64,000 nucleotides of DNA. Source: Emergomyces orientalis (Eukaryota > Ascomycota > Eurotiomycetes > Onygenales > Ajellomycetaceae). The stretch lies in contig MOWL01000092.1 in assembly GCA_002110485.1 (NCBI GenBank), positions 62,001-126,000 of the forward strand, read 5' to 3'. A program made the translations under genes and the position numbers. Numbering within the stretch: position 1 is the stretch's first letter; every line of letters starts with the position of its first letter. The notes beneath the pieces were generated by a model. It was given only the letters and a program-made list of their open reading frames with translations. It ran no database searches and was not told where the DNA came from. Shown piece after piece: positions 10,313 to 22,297 of this stretch.

Positions 10313-11638
10313 TTATTGACCACCGCCCGCCTCCGCCCCGGCCTCCACACCGGCCTCCACAAGCTCCTCAGACTTCGGCTTCCAATCGTCCAATATCTCA
10401 TTCACAGGGTACGTAACCTTCCCCTCCTGAGCCTCCTGCAACCTCACCCGCTGCCCATCTTCCCCCGCCCTCCCCAAAACCCCAGCGATAACAGCCACAG
10501 AGCGCAAACTATCATCATTCGCTGGAATCGGATACGTAACATGCGTCGGATTAGCGTCGGTATCAATAATCCCAATCGTCGGAATCGAATGCAGACCACA
10601 CTCATGCAACAACGGCCGATTCTCCAGCGGATTCAAACAAACAACCAGATCCGGTTTCAGCGCAGGTAGTTTTTCCAACTGGGACTCGTAGCCTGTTAGC
10701 GGCTCGTCAAAGGCATTGACCACTTGCTTCTCACAGTGTCCCAGGATCTGCTCGCTATTTGTCAAGCTGCCCGGGATCCAGCGTTGGAAGACATGGCAGC
10801 CCTTGGCACGTTCGGCGGCGCTGACGACGATTCGTCGCTGGCCCTTGCGCGTGCCGACGAATAGGATTAGGCCGCCGTGCTTTGCTACTTCGCGGACGAC
10901 TTTGGTGGCACGCCGGAGATAGGCTGCTGTCACGTCCAGGGAGATGATGTGTACACCCTGGCGGACGCCGAAGATGTATTCTGAGTTCGCTGGGTTCCAA
11001 AGGGAGGTGGCGTGGCCGAGATGTGTTTGCGAGGCGAGGAGGAGGTCGAGGGTTATGTCTTCGACGTGGGGCGGGTTCGCGATTAGGCTTTCGGGTTTGT
11101 AGAGGTCTTTGAGGACGGAGCCAAGTTTGTGAAATTCTTCGGGGGCTGGGCGAGGGTTAGTAAACTAGACAGGGGCATGGTAATTGGGGGTATATCGTTA
11201 TTTCTTCTATGCATACATGGTTGTGCTATTGGTGGTGGTAACGATGATGAGGCAGAGGACATCTGTTCGGGAGCAACTGGTGCTAATCCCGTAGCTTCAG
11301 CAACCTGTTGAGGGTTTTCTACTGCGTCACCGCTCCGGGGAACGACACTCTCCTTCGCCTGTCCTGACAAGGTCGAATCTGGGTTCTCTTCCAGCACAGC
11401 TGTTGGGATAGTACTTGTCTGACTAAACTGAGGAGGGGTAGTAGTGGGCCGCTGGGCAATTGGCGGCGGCGGAATGGAATCTGAACCCGTAGCGAAGAGC
11501 CGGCCGCATGCTGATGTTCGAGGCGAGGACCTCAGTAAGGCCAGGCCTGTGGAGAGCAATTGTTAGCATAACCACAGCGAAGAGGATATATTACGCAGAG
11601 CACCCACCTTGCCGTCCGAAAAACCGCCGTATTATCAT
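10313..11638 (-). CDS. MRP4: Mitochondrial small ribosomal subunit protein uS2m
   Basis: Component of the mitochondrial 37S subunit. Three exons: 11638-11608, 11546-11217 and 11145-10313, about 397 aa. Donor GTATGC and a TTTACTAAC branch site support the second intron, and both joins keep phase 1. The N-terminus MIIRRFFGRQ is a mitochondrial presequence, followed by a Ser/Pro/Thr-rich linker of about 100 residues without predicted fold. The conserved uS2 core begins near PEEFHKLGSVLKDLY and includes ASQTHLGHATSLWNP, YIFGVRQGVHIISLD, the PDLVVCLNP strand and IPTIGIIDTDANP with the typical IPxNDD continuation. The end is an Ala/Gly/Glu-rich tail (EAGVEAGAEAGGGQ). Gene symbol is by analogy with yeast MRP4. 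Confidence 0.96.
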
Positions 11639-12281
11639 GGTGCGGAGATGTGGTGGGAGAGTGTCAAAGGGCAGCGATTTTGCTACTCAATGGAGATTTG
11701 GGGATGGAAATTATATGGACAAGCAACTTTTGCACGCTAAACCCCTTTTGGATATTCTGTTATCACCAAGGAACAGCAACCACATTCATTTTACTATTTT
11801 TGATATCATTACAGATAACTTCTACGGAAACCAAATTATTTGAGAGATTGATCAGGATATATGCGAAATGATCAATTATTCCAAATTTATATACGAAGTC
11901 ATAAAATAAGTGCCTAATTAATCAACACTGAAACATTCACGTTGAGGCGAGAACAGATAACCACGAGACCGAAATTCTTCAGAGAAGGAGAAAAAGAAAT
12001 CAAGTCATTATCGTATAATAATCATATCCGGTAAACCCATACAATAAAAAAACATGCAGGCAAAAAATTAAAATAAAATAAAAATAAAATAAAATAAAAT
12101 AAAAATAAAATAAAATAAGCGAAAGGGAAACAAAGAAAACAAAGTACACGAGAGGCCAAAGGAAAAAGGCCAACAATAGGAAACCAACAATAATAGGATA
12201 CGTGATGCAACATATCGAGCTTCGGGAACACCCAATCTCTCATCTAGGAGCAACCAAAGAAATTAAAATGGTTTAACCATC
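11639..12281. other. Intergenic spacer with AAAAT microsatellite
   Basis: This lies between the uS2m start and the 3' end of the Gln-rich gene, both on the minus strand, so it holds the uS2m promoter. No coding sequence is seen. Confidence 0.6.
12068..12118. repeat. (AAAAT)n low-complexity microsatellite
   Basis: About 50 bp of AAAAT/AAAATA units just downstream of the Gln-rich gene's stop. Units vary between five and six bases, so it is an imperfect array. Confidence 0.85.
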
Positions 12282-12977
12282 TCACTTCTTCCCGAAAAGC
12301 GACCCAGCCGCAGAACCGAGGAAATTCGAATTGGATCCGCCAAATTGGCTTCCGCCGTGGCTGCTGCCGTGATGGCTGCTTCCATGGTGCTGTCCACTGC
12401 TATGGCTATGCTTGTTCTTCTTCTTGAGCTTGTCCTCTGCAACGCTGCCTAGGATCGCTCCTCCGATTGTGCCAAGGATGCCGTGGTTGGCTTTGTGGCC
12501 CATAAAACCACCTGCGAGACCACCAGTCAGGGCGCCGCCGAGCCCACGTTCGCCCTCCTGAGCGCCGCCTGGGGCACCGCCTTGTACACTGAAGCGGGGT
12601 GAGAATATATGTTAGCTTTTGCATTTGCTGGGGAAATAATGGAATGACAGAAAGAGAAAACAAATGCTCCCGGGGGCTTACCCTTCTTGGTTGTATTGTG
12701 GCTGTTGGTGTGGTTGTTGCGGATAGGCTTGCTGGTTGGGGTCGTACGGTTGTTGTTGCTGTGGCTGTTGGCCATAGTATGCCTGTTGGTCACCATACTG
12801 CTGAGGCGGCTGTTGGCCATATGCGGGTTGGCCGTAGCCTTGCTGGGGAGGATATTGGCCTTGAGGGTATTGGCCCTGGTTGTACTGGTCAGGTGGTGCT
12901 TGGCCGTAGCCTTGCTGAGGGGGGTGGCCTCCTTGGCCGTAGTAGTTCGGGTTCTGGTTATCGTAGGGGCCGGACAT
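12282..12977 (-). CDS. Gln/Tyr/Pro-rich protein with glycine-zipper-like C-terminus
   Basis: Two exons, 12977-12682 and 12588-12282, give 200 aa; donor GTAAGC and acceptor TTCAG keep frame. Residues 1-98 are almost entirely Gln, Tyr, Pro and Gly in repeats such as PPQQGYGQ and YGQQPQQQQPY, a prion-like or phase-separating composition. The second exon starts with a Gly/Ala segment (GLGGALTGGLAGGFMG, then GTIGGAILGSVAEDKL) with Gly at spaced positions, like glycine-zipper 2TM-type hairpins. A His/Ser/Gly-rich stretch (HSSGQHHGSSHHGSSHGG) follows, and the protein ends GSAAGSLFGKK. Similar small fungal proteins are annotated as hypothetical. Membrane association by the glycine zipper is possible but not shown. 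Function is unknown. Confidence 0.85.
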
Positions 12978-15781
12978 TGTGATGGTGATGATTCTGGATA
13001 GATGGAGTGTTTCAGGTGAGAGGTCGAGTATTGAATGGCGAAAATATCAGAGGATAGAACGATCAGATGATTATACGCGGATGAGCAAGAGAGAATATCG
13101 ATGGAAAGAAAGGTGGATATATATATGGAGTATTTCAAAGATCAAGACGGATTTGATGGATGGAAGAATGATGGAGAGTATTATAGAACGGGGAGAGGGA
13201 CAGGAACAGTCCTGCTCTTTTATATTAGTATTATTTTATTTATCCCCCCTCTTCTTTCCACCCCACAACTGGCCCTATGAAAACATCCAGAATACCACCA
13301 CAGAGATCCCACGCACGCTATCCGTTTGTCATCTGGGAGGCGCAACGAAAGCGGGGCACTGTTCATCAAATCCATCCACTCCTGACCACCGAAACCGTTG
13401 CAGCTGAACTCAACCCACTATGCCCTAGCCGCTTGGCAATGGCTGGTTTTCGTCGGTTTCTCGACTGATGATTCGTCGTGGCTGTCATTTTTCATCATTC
13501 TGCGGCTGTGTGGTCACCGATCAATAACATCTGCTGATGGGGCCCTGGGAGTATGAGATCCCGATGGAGTGTGGCTCAGCATCTCGTGCGATAAATGTGC
13601 AGGTATCCGCTTGCGCCTGGATCCCAGGACTCCGGTACCTGGGCATAATTATGTCCGTTCCGCGCCAATATCAAGCGGTTCTCGGCATTTTCCCCTTACA
13701 CAAACCATACTAAAGATACAGATTACGGACGAGAAGAATGTTCCGAACACGGTCTACATGCGCCACACCGACGTAATTTGCCCTCTCCAGCCTCAACAAA
13801 TGCGATATCGGGAAAACGTGGGCTTGTCTGGAGAATCGGAAAACCGCTCTCTGACGTGTTCCTGTCAAGAATTGTTCATACACAATAGCCCACACAATAC
13901 ATTGATATGGAGCGCAATGAAAATAGATCGCCTAGCCTATAAAGTGAAAAGGCTGACATAAAGAACCATCTCGTGTCTTTTCCAATTTCGAACCTACTGG
14001 TAGCTAGCGGCAGCTTCAGGTACACCACAACTGTACGATCTTGTCAAGGCGCGATGGTCCCGGAAAGGGAATGGTGAGGAAGATCCATATCCCCTGCAGA
14101 ACAGGGATGGAATGTTGTGCCAGTACCACCAGCCACAAATAGTACACAAAGCAATTTTGTCCTTTTTTCCCTCTGAGCTGTCATGTTTCTGTCCAGTACA
14201 TATTCAAGTGACCAGCAAAATAAAGTGGTTAAACCCCTGAGATGGGGCTAGACCACGAAATCATTCTTTCTATCATTTCAAAGGTCCATTACATGTCTGT
14301 GCTCTGTCGAAATCTATCCAGATGGCTCACCATATTGCTTGGATAGATATAACCCTGTTCTGCCCAGCGGTTCATGGATCAATTTCATGCTATCAATAAA
14401 ATTCTGCATCCTCTTTGGGTTGTAGTTGGGCCAGTGTAACTCTTTCATGTTCAGAATTTACTCCAATGCTTTAAAGGCTACCAATCAGTGGTTACAGCAG
14501 AATTTATCCAACAGTGCTTTTCTTCCTCCACCCAGGCGTTAGTCTCCCAGCTTTAGTGATCCAATGGCTTGGGCGGCGTTTGGTAGCTGGTTTCAGGCAT
14601 TTCAGTACGAACGCAAGATGCTTATGGAAGGATCCCTATATTATTGAGATTTGGCTTAAATTCTAGAAAAAGCCGCGAAATACCAGCCCCTGATGTTTTG
14701 CATTGTTATTTAGTTGTACGCCATCAAACTCTTCAAACCGTGCTGCGCCTTACAAGTTCCATTTCTGGCTAGCCCTAACCTAAGCCCCCAGCCTGGCTAA
14801 TATCGTGGGCTGTGCCATCTGCCCCTGACGACATTGTGCAGTCCCTGACCATATCAATGGATCTCAACAAGCACATTAGCGAATAAACAACGGGTTTGCT
14901 TTTGAATTCTGGAACAATGCTCGAAGAACGCTTATTCTTTTTTTCTCCTTCCATGGCTGTTTCATGGTCCCGGCATACAATCCTAGGGGCTGCCCCTTGT
15001 GAAGCTGGACGGGGATTCCCGAAATCTAGTTACAGGAACTAACAAATGCTTTTTTTTTGGGACTCCGCCTTGTGGAAGCTTGCAACGGGGCAGTAAGACC
15101 GATCACAGGCGATCGGCGCATCCCGAATACTCGGGGAATTTCTTAGCCCATACTGGGGGAGTGTTTCAGATGTCTTTCCCGCCAGACGATTCACCATGCC
15201 TTTCTGATCATGAGACGACATCAGCACTCTATATAACTACTAGCGTTCAAGAGCTTTCTTTGCGCCCGAGCATCGAGCACCTAGCTGAGTTCAGTTTCTC
15301 CCCCATTTACCTTCGGGGTGGGGTTTCGTTTCAATTCAATTCTAGTCTGTGCGATGTTTGTGACCTGGGCTTGCTCTCAGGGCTGACAGTCAACAAGTAT
15401 TGAATGATTGAGTAGCCCTGGGTGTCTACTAGGGATTGACTTCCACAACAAGCATTGCCATTTTGTAATACTGGCATAAGAATAGCGAATGATGCCTAGA
15501 TGGTTATTGTGTACACGCACCGATGTCGGAACTCAGTGGCAGAAAGAAATGAGGTAAAAGGGAGGGAGGAGGAATGAACATGCATCTACATCTACCATGA
15601 TGATTGCGAATCACAAGTATAAATTATACCACCATATACAAAGTACTGTACATATTCACCTAGGTGGGTAGTTATACGGACCCAATGCAGTTGCTTTCCA
15701 CCTTTTAGGGTTCAAAAATCTTAATATGATGGTACCTCTCGACACAATTCCACCCGGTAGCCCGCGTCCACAGCCTCTCTA
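12978..15781. other. 2.8-kb gene-poor region
   Basis: This holds the upstream region of the Gln-rich gene and the 3' flank of the F-box gene. Several open frames of 60-134 codons occur (longest 14999-15403, +), but none has motif content or splice partners that persuade me. A T-run lies at about 15050-15058. No mobile-element ORF is visible. Confidence 0.5.
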
Positions 15782-17408
15782 TCAAACCCTATCAACTGAC
15801 TGCCCAGTCTTCCTCAACAATGCATCCAACGCATCCATATCCTCCTCCCTACATTCAGGGTACGGAACAGTGTCATCATCAATCCAATTCTCCATATACG
15901 GGCTTGGCCCATACCCATCACAGAAGACCAAATACAGTATCATATTCAAATTCGTTTGAATCTCTACTTCCATCAAAAAAGGAATCCCACTTTCGTCCCA
16001 CCAGAACGGGCTGCTGCCATACCGGAAATGCCGAAGTTGCGGTAACCCTTCCTGAAATGCGCGGAAATAGTCGTGCCAGCGTTTGGAATAGCTGGCGCGG
16101 TATTTTACCCCGCTGTATGAATTCTGCTCGGGGCCTGGGTACATCTCTGTTAGTCCTGATAGATAACAGTTGTCCTTACCATTGCACTTGTTGTTGTTGT
16201 AAATGCCGACTTCGTAGAGGATGGCGCAGTCGTCCATGTAGAGGCTTTGGAGGGTCGGGCCGTGGGAGAGGATCCAATCTAACTGGGTGTCGTGTACGAA
16301 GGCATAGTTTCCCAGGGCGAGGGATTGGAGGTTTGGGAAGCGGATGTCCCGCAGGTCGAGTTTGGGATAGAAACCGAAACACAGACTTGAATAGAGGGTT
16401 AAGTGTCGGAGGGTGGATGATGCGGGTTGGAGCCAGACTGAGGGGAGCTCGCGGGTGAATATATGGGCTTGTTTATACTACATATGTACATGGATAAGAA
16501 GAGATGGTTAGGTGGAAGAAAGGCGGTGGAATATTAAAGCCTAGGTTTATCACAGGGCGTCATAAAATGGATCACCAACCGTAAGGTCATTTTCCTGGTT
16601 TCCCTCACACCTCTCGTTAAGGATACCAAGTCGCAAACTTTGCAGCCCCCCAAGCGTCTGTCTGAGCATAGAAGCCGTTTCCGCGTCCTCTGGAGTGACA
16701 TTTTGGTAATTTTGCAATCCCAATGCTGACGGCGGGTGGGGAAGAGACGTCAAAGAGGAGAGAAGGAGCTTCATAATACTAGATCGAAATTCGACAGATT
16801 GCGGCGAGTCGCCGTAATCCTTTTCCAAACTACACTCACGATCAAACCGGACGTTCACGTTTCGCAAGTTTGGGAACATCTTCAAGCTCTCGACCAGCTT
16901 TATGAACCGCCCTGGTAAGATAGGGTCTTCGTCCGCTTCGTTCTGCCAGTCTTGTTGTAACGAAGAGTACTTTCCAAAGAGATATTAGTTCTAGAATGCA
17001 AATAACACTAGATTTGGCGCTGCTTTGTCCCGCAGCTACTTGTGGCGGGCAAAATGCTTCCCAGCTTACTTTATAAAATAAAAAAATTATCGAGCAGTAG
17101 CTTCCTCATGCCAAACGAAACAGAAAAACAGGGCCCCAGTGGTGGTTCCAACTTACAGGGGACAACCCGCGAAGACCCAAATTGATCTTGTTCAGATATA
17201 GCTTCAACTGCTCATGCGCTCGGATCCGCTCCAATCTCACGCAGCTCGGATCGCACACTGTGAGCCTCACTTCCCTGAAAAGCTCCCGAGTCGCAACCTC
17301 TGAGCATCCGCGATACGTGAGACGAAGGTTCCTGAGCGATTGTCGATCCGCAAAGGACGCGATCGGAGCCCATAGTTCAGTTGGGAGCTGAGGGATAGCC
17401 GGTGCCAT
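15782..17408 (-). CDS. F-box/LRR-like fungal protein
   Basis: Probable substrate adaptor of an SCF ubiquitin ligase. Exon 1 (17408-17157) opens MAPAIPQLPTELWAPIASFA, a clear F-box with LPxELW, then SLRNLRLTYRGCSEVATRELFREVRL. Exon 2 starts at 16969 after a TTGGAAAG acceptor and carries LRR-like strands (MFPNLRNVNVRF, LGGLQSLRLGIL). Exon 3 ends at 15782 and continues leucine-rich repeats (STLRHLTLYSS, FPNLQSLALGN, GPTLQSLYMDDCAI), then a Trp/Tyr/Asp-rich C-terminal segment. The join of exons 2 and 3 is uncertain: a stop follows in exon 2 at 16550, so a donor shortly before it (for example ACG|GTTGGT, or G|GTGATC) must pair with an acceptor such as TATGTAG before YKQAHIF or CTCAG before a WLQP segment. 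If no splice occurs, the protein would be truncated after exon 2. Confidence 0.8.
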
Positions 17409-18282
17409 CTTGTCAAATTGAAGCGGAGGACGCAATGTTCGTAAGCAGCTGGTTGTTGATTTCCACTCCCAATTTGAAGCATGCTCCGTATGTATATATC
17501 TCTTTTCCTGGAGAGGGTTGCGAAGCGGCCCCAACTTTATAATTAATTATTTTAGCGCCGCAACAGTAAACTGCATGGATTTAGGGAAGCTGGTCGCGAA
17601 ATAACTCCGGCCGCAAGCCAAAAAGAGAATGGCCTGCCATCGGCCAAATCATATCTAAACAAATCTCCGCTTATTTGCAAAGTGTTTTAGGCTGCAATTA
17701 GGAAGGTATCCGTGATAACTTGAGTGTGACAATAAGAACAATGTAGTCTCGCAAACCACCCATCCAGCAACCAGTACCTGGATATAGTGGGTGGACTCGA
17801 TGGCCTGATAGGCTGTATGGCTGCCTAGGAGCTAGAGACTTGCTTTCCACGTCAGTTGCTTCACGACTAGAAGGCAATATTCAGTCAATATAAGGCTCCC
17901 CAGTAAAAATACATAATTCAGCATAATAAAAAAAGTCAAAAGCATCAGTCAGTACGAGGAGAGAACATATCAACCGTAGAATCATCATTGTGTTTTAGGG
18001 GTGGTTGTTGTAAATATGTTGAAGCCAGCCTTATCTAAGCACTTCACAGAAAAAAAATTCCCTAACCGAGAAAAAGAAACATCGCCAAGATTTCGCCCTC
18101 CCCACACCTCTGCACTGTCTCCTCATAAATTATTCTTTTCTCAGCAAGGACTGGAGACCAGCGAGTTTGTCGATTGGATTATTTCGCCATCTACCTCTGC
18201 CAGCAAAGAAAAAGGGACATTTCTTGCTACATGGTTAGCGTGCTGTCTGATTTTTAAAATTTTTTTTTGCCATATTATCGAT
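17409..18282. promoter_or_regulatory. Divergent spacer between F-box gene and SURF6 gene
   Basis: About 870 bp between two start codons pointing apart. An open frame beginning at 18001 runs through the first exon of the SURF6 gene and is not considered a gene. No RNA gene is seen. Confidence 0.45.
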
Positions 18283-18755
18283 ATGGCAGACAGTATTGAG
18301 GTGAGATTTGACTTTTTCCCTTTCTTCGTCTTCCGTCTGCCTGTCAAGCTCTACCTCTTTGAAATTTGGGCGTATATCAGCTGGAAACTAATGGCGGTGA
18401 TTATATGTATAAATAGGAACGGCTACGAAGCCATGCACAGGCGTTTGATGGATTACTATCTCTGATTCCCGCAAAATATTACTATGGGGAAGATACAACT
18501 GTAAGAGCTATTGAGCTTTCGGACATCACGCCTATCCCATCCAGGAGAGAACAAACACTTATCATATTTCCTTTTATTAAATTATAGGATCAATGGCAGC
18601 GCAAAAAGCAAACGAAGGAGGAAGCACGAAATGCAAAACGCGCAAAACTCGATCCTGATACGTCGAAAACTGCAAAAGATGTCATGGACGAAAATGCCCG
18701 GAAAAGGAAGAGAGGAGAAGGTGAAGGTGAAGGTAGAGAAGCACAATCAGGCTCC

Positions 18756-18789
<34 letters not shown>

Positions 18790-20174
18790 GGGAACTAGGT
18801 TCAGAAGCACCAAGAGAAGGCCTTAGTCGTGGTCAGAATAAATTGAAAAAGCAGAAAAAGGGAGAGAAATTGGAAGGAGGTGACCGGACCAAAGATAAGG
18901 ATGAAAATGCAGAGGCCCGCAGGAAACAGCAAGCGGATAAAGCGGAGAAAAAAGCCGTTAAAAAGGAACAGAAGAAATTGAAAGCAGCGGCCGAGTTGGA
19001 AAAGAAAAAGGCTGCTAAGTCCAATACGCAAGAAAATCCCAAGGAGAGTGTGAAGGAAGACGCGCGTAAGAAACATAAGCAACACAATCCCCAGGAGCCT
19101 AAACCCAATGAAGCGCCCAATGCAGACGATGATGAAGAAGCAGATGAATACATTGCTCCCGTAGAAGGATTCTCAGCTTTACAAGATACCGAAAATGCAG
19201 AGCCGGCATCCACCGCCCCATCGTCCCCGGCCCCCAACTCGCATCCATTTGACCCTTCCAACCCACCATCCGGAACTTCCTCTATCTCCTCGATTGCTCC
19301 GCCCGTAACCCCTTCCGACACAATAACAAAACCAGAAACCACGACACAACCCTCCAATGACAACAACAAAAAACCTAAAAATCTAACCCCAGAAGAGCTC
19401 AAGCAACGATTACAAAAGCGCATAGAAGAACTACGAGCTGCCCGCCACGCCGACGGCTTTAACGGCAAACCTGCCCGCAACCGCCAAGAGCTTATCGAAG
19501 CCAGACGCCAACGTGAAGAGCAGCGCAAAGCGCATAAGAAGGAACTGCGCCAAAAGGCGCGGGAGGAAGAGCAGAGGAAGCATGATGAGGCCATTGCACG
19601 ACGATTCTCCCCTCGCGGCTCCGGTTCATTACTTGCCTCCCCACGCTCACCAGCAGACTCCATCTCCTCAATCCCAACCAATTTCTCCTTTGGCCGCGTT
19701 GTCTTCGCGGATGGTCAGCAGGCGGACCCTAGCCTCAGCACCCTCCTCGACGAAAAGAAGCGCAAGGGCCCACAAGATGCGCAGACGGCGCTGAAAGCGC
19801 TAGAGGCCAAACAGGCGCGGCTGGCGGGGCTGGATGAATCCAAGAGAGCCGATATTGAGGAGAAGGATATGTGGCTGAATGCGAAGAAGCGGGCACATGG
19901 CGAGCGGGTGAAGGATGATATATCGCTCTTGAAGAAGACGCTGAATCGAAAGACGGGGACGAAGAAGAAGAGTGAAAAGGAGTGGAAAGAGAGGATTGAA
20001 GGGGTGGTTAAGTGGAAGGAGATTCGGCAGAAAAAGAGGGAGGAGAATTTGAGGAAAAGGAGGGAGGAGAAGGGGAGTAAAGGAGGGAAGAAGAAAGGTG
20101 GTGGTGGGAAAAAGACTACTGGTGCTAAGAAGAGGCCAGGGTTTGAGGGCGGGTTTAAAGCGAAGAAGAAGTGA
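18283..20174 (+). CDS. RRP14: Nucleolar ribosome-biogenesis protein, SURF6/Rrp14 family
   Basis: Acts in the nucleolus in early pre-rRNA processing. Three exons: 18283-18300 (MADSIE), 18417-18500 and 18588-20174, about 562 aa, with phase 0 at both joins. The N-terminus matches the Rrp14 N-terminal domain: ERLRSHAQAFDGLLSLIPAKYYYGED, with the family's SLIPAKxYY core, then DQWQRKKQTKEEARNAKRAKLDPD. The middle is highly charged (Lys/Glu/Asp), with an 11-Asp run from a GAT repeat. The SURF6 domain follows from roughly residue 240 (LTPEELKQRLQKRIEELRA and FNGKPARNRQELIEARRQ), through SFGRVVFADG, to a strongly basic tail ending in GGFKAKKK. All parts typical of the family are present. Confidence 0.96.
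18758..18789 (+). repeat. RRP14: GAT trinucleotide repeat in coding sequence
   Basis: About eleven GAT/GATG units in frame encode an Asp run in the acidic part of the SURF6 protein. Such runs are prone to length change without frame loss. Confidence 0.9.
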
Positions 20175-21228
20175 TTGTGCTTAATTTCCCTTGGGTTTCG
20201 TCAGAAGGGATGCCGAAGGTTGAGTTGCGGGTATTTTGATGACGGTGCCAATGCTGACATACCTTTTTCATTAACTTTTTCACATTCAGATATTATGATT
20301 ATTTTATTGTAAATCGGGGTTGATTTTCTTCTTTCTTCATGGCGAGGAGTTTATGAATATTACAAATTTTTCATTGTTATCTTTCTCTCCATTTCATCCA
20401 TTGGTATCCGTCACCGCCTACATAAGGTATTTCCAACCTTCGGGGCTCTCTGAAGATTTACTGATCTACGCAGTATATTGGTAGAGGTGGCTTTCATTAT
20501 CAAATTTTCTGCTGCATGGGGTCCCAGCTTTTCAGCTTCTCCATCTCTCTTATCACTTCTACTTCAGACTCCTTGCCAATACCTATGTAACTGATAGAAT
20601 ATTTGTTCAATTTGGGTTATCACCCTACTTTTGCCCTGCACTTATTTCCCCATGCTTGCTCTATTTAATTTAAGAGGGCGCCATGCAAGCGGATGGAGTA
20701 AAAAGGCCCCGTTTTTTCTTTATTGGTATATATATTGTTTTCGTTCTTCTCTTTTAGCAAGCAAATGAAAAGCGGATAAATAAAAGAAGAAAATGAAAGT
20801 GTAAAAGAAGTAATTGACATATGGGAAATTCATTAACAGTGTTAGGTAAAAACATAATGAAGTAAACCAGTATACAAGAGAAGTCGGCGACTGTAGAAAC
20901 GAGCAGGGTAATTAACATATTGTCCGTGGTCCTAGTTACTGCATATATTGAGGTGTACTGTAAAAACGACACAGACAGCTCAATATTTATCACTCTCTAT
21001 CTCTCAATTGCGCCAAAACACTGCATAAAGAGTAAATCTCACCTCTGTATGTAATACGTATGTACAAGTACATTGATTTGGCAGGATTCTGAAAAAAAAG
21101 AAAAGAAAAGAAAATAGTGTTTTTTGTGTGATATGCGCTGATATCATCTGTAGCCCATAGATATTGGCTGTTGGTTTTGGGTGTCCCTCTCTCTTATCTC
21201 CGTTCTCTCCTTTGCCCCATTATCCGCT
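20175..21228. other. Convergent intergenic spacer
   Basis: AT-rich spacer between the SURF6 stop and the complex I subunit stop. It contains an AAAGA-type run near 21092-21116. No coding or RNA feature is evident. Confidence 0.6.
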
Positions 21229-22297
21229 TTATCTATAGGGGGCATCAGCTCTTGCGACGGCAGCTAGCTCCGGTTCCCACTTGTCGCCGTTAGCGAGCAG
21301 TTTCTCCTTGTTGTACAGCAATTCCTCTCTGGTTTCTGTTGCGTATTCGGCGTTGGGGGCTGTTTTTAAGTAAAGAAAATTGGAAATTTTTTGTCAGTTA
21401 ACTGGGGTCTCTTATTCTTCTCCAACGATCATCGTTTCTTTAATTGGGGGTGGGGAGGTTATATCTTAAAATAAATTCCCCGACGTATATATCGTTTATC
21501 GTATTTTATCTCGTTTGAGGACGAATAGTAAAGAAGGGGAGAAAATACTCACATTCAACAATGGCATCGACAGGACAGCTCTCCTGGCAGAAGCCACAGT
21601 AGATACATTTTGTCATATCAATATCATAACGGGTGGTCCGTCTGCTTCCGTCCTCGCGCTCTTCGGCTTCGATTGTGATGGCTAGGGCGGGGCAAACGGC
21701 TTCGCATAATTTGCAGGCGATACATCGCTCTTCGCCAGATGGGTAGCGACGTAATGCGTGCTCACCGCGGAATCTGGGGGAGATGGGGCCTTTTTCGAAG
21801 GGGTAGAAGATGGTATATCTAAACTGGGGGTTAGCACGATACATTCTGGTTTCCCGGTTGTTCGGATTGAGCAATTGAAGGATATCCGGGGAAGGATATG
21901 ATTATAAATAGCCAGATAATATATAGCTCTCTCCCAGGAATAAAATAGATCAGGACAGCCATATATAATTAAGGGGGTTTACGTACGGTGGTCTGAAGAA
22001 TTGCTCCAACACAACATACATGCCCCGTAACATCTCCGTCAACAAGAAGTATTTCCCGGCTTTATCGAGAGCGGATTCATCGCCCTGGTCCCAGGCCTTG
22101 GGAGGCGGGAGACGGAAGCCTTGTCGTGGAGGGCCAGCGGGGGTAGCAGGTCGAGGAGAGGAGGTTGAGAAGGCGAAAGCAGGAATCAGGGCATTGGCGG
22201 TGGTGGGACGCAGGAGGGAGGAATATTGGGAGGGGATCTGGCCGAGGGCTGGCCGTCTGTAGGCCAGTAACCTGGAGACAGCCTTAGAGGAAGCCAT
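21229..22297 (-). CDS. NDUFS8: NADH:ubiquinone oxidoreductase 23-kDa (TYKY) subunit
   Basis: Carries iron-sulfur clusters N6a and N6b in the peripheral arm of mitochondrial complex I. Three exons, 22297-21987, 21818-21553 and 21359-21229, give 235 aa with frame kept. The N-terminus MASSKAVSRLLAYRRP is a presequence and the mature part starts near a Pro-rich segment. TEMLRGMYVVLEQFFRPPYTIFYPFEKGPISPRFRGEH is split by the first intron and is typical of the family. Two CxxCxxCxxxCP motifs are intact: CIACKLCEAVCP (Cys136, 139, 142, 146) and CIYCGFCQESCP (Cys175, 178, 181, 185). The C-terminus ends ADAPYR, as in other fungal and animal orthologues. It is head to head with the mitochondrial acyl carrier protein gene, another complex I component. 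Confidence 0.97.

Noticed and set aside
15595..15700. Box C-like ATGATGA suggesting a C/D snoRNA
   Set aside because: No box D (CTGA) at a proper distance and no terminal stem.
16147..16179. 33-nt GTAAGG...ACTAACAG segment in the F-box gene, looking like a mini-intron
   Set aside because: It is shorter than known fungal introns and is in frame when read through, so I kept it as coding.
18001..18465. 154-codon open frame upstream of the SURF6 gene
   Set aside because: It overlaps the SURF6 first exon and its first intron; the spliced SURF6 reading in the same area is far better supported.
18833..19681. 282-codon minus-strand frame opposite the SURF6 gene
   Set aside because: Cys/Ser/Phe-rich translation caused by reading the Lys/Glu-rich gene backwards.
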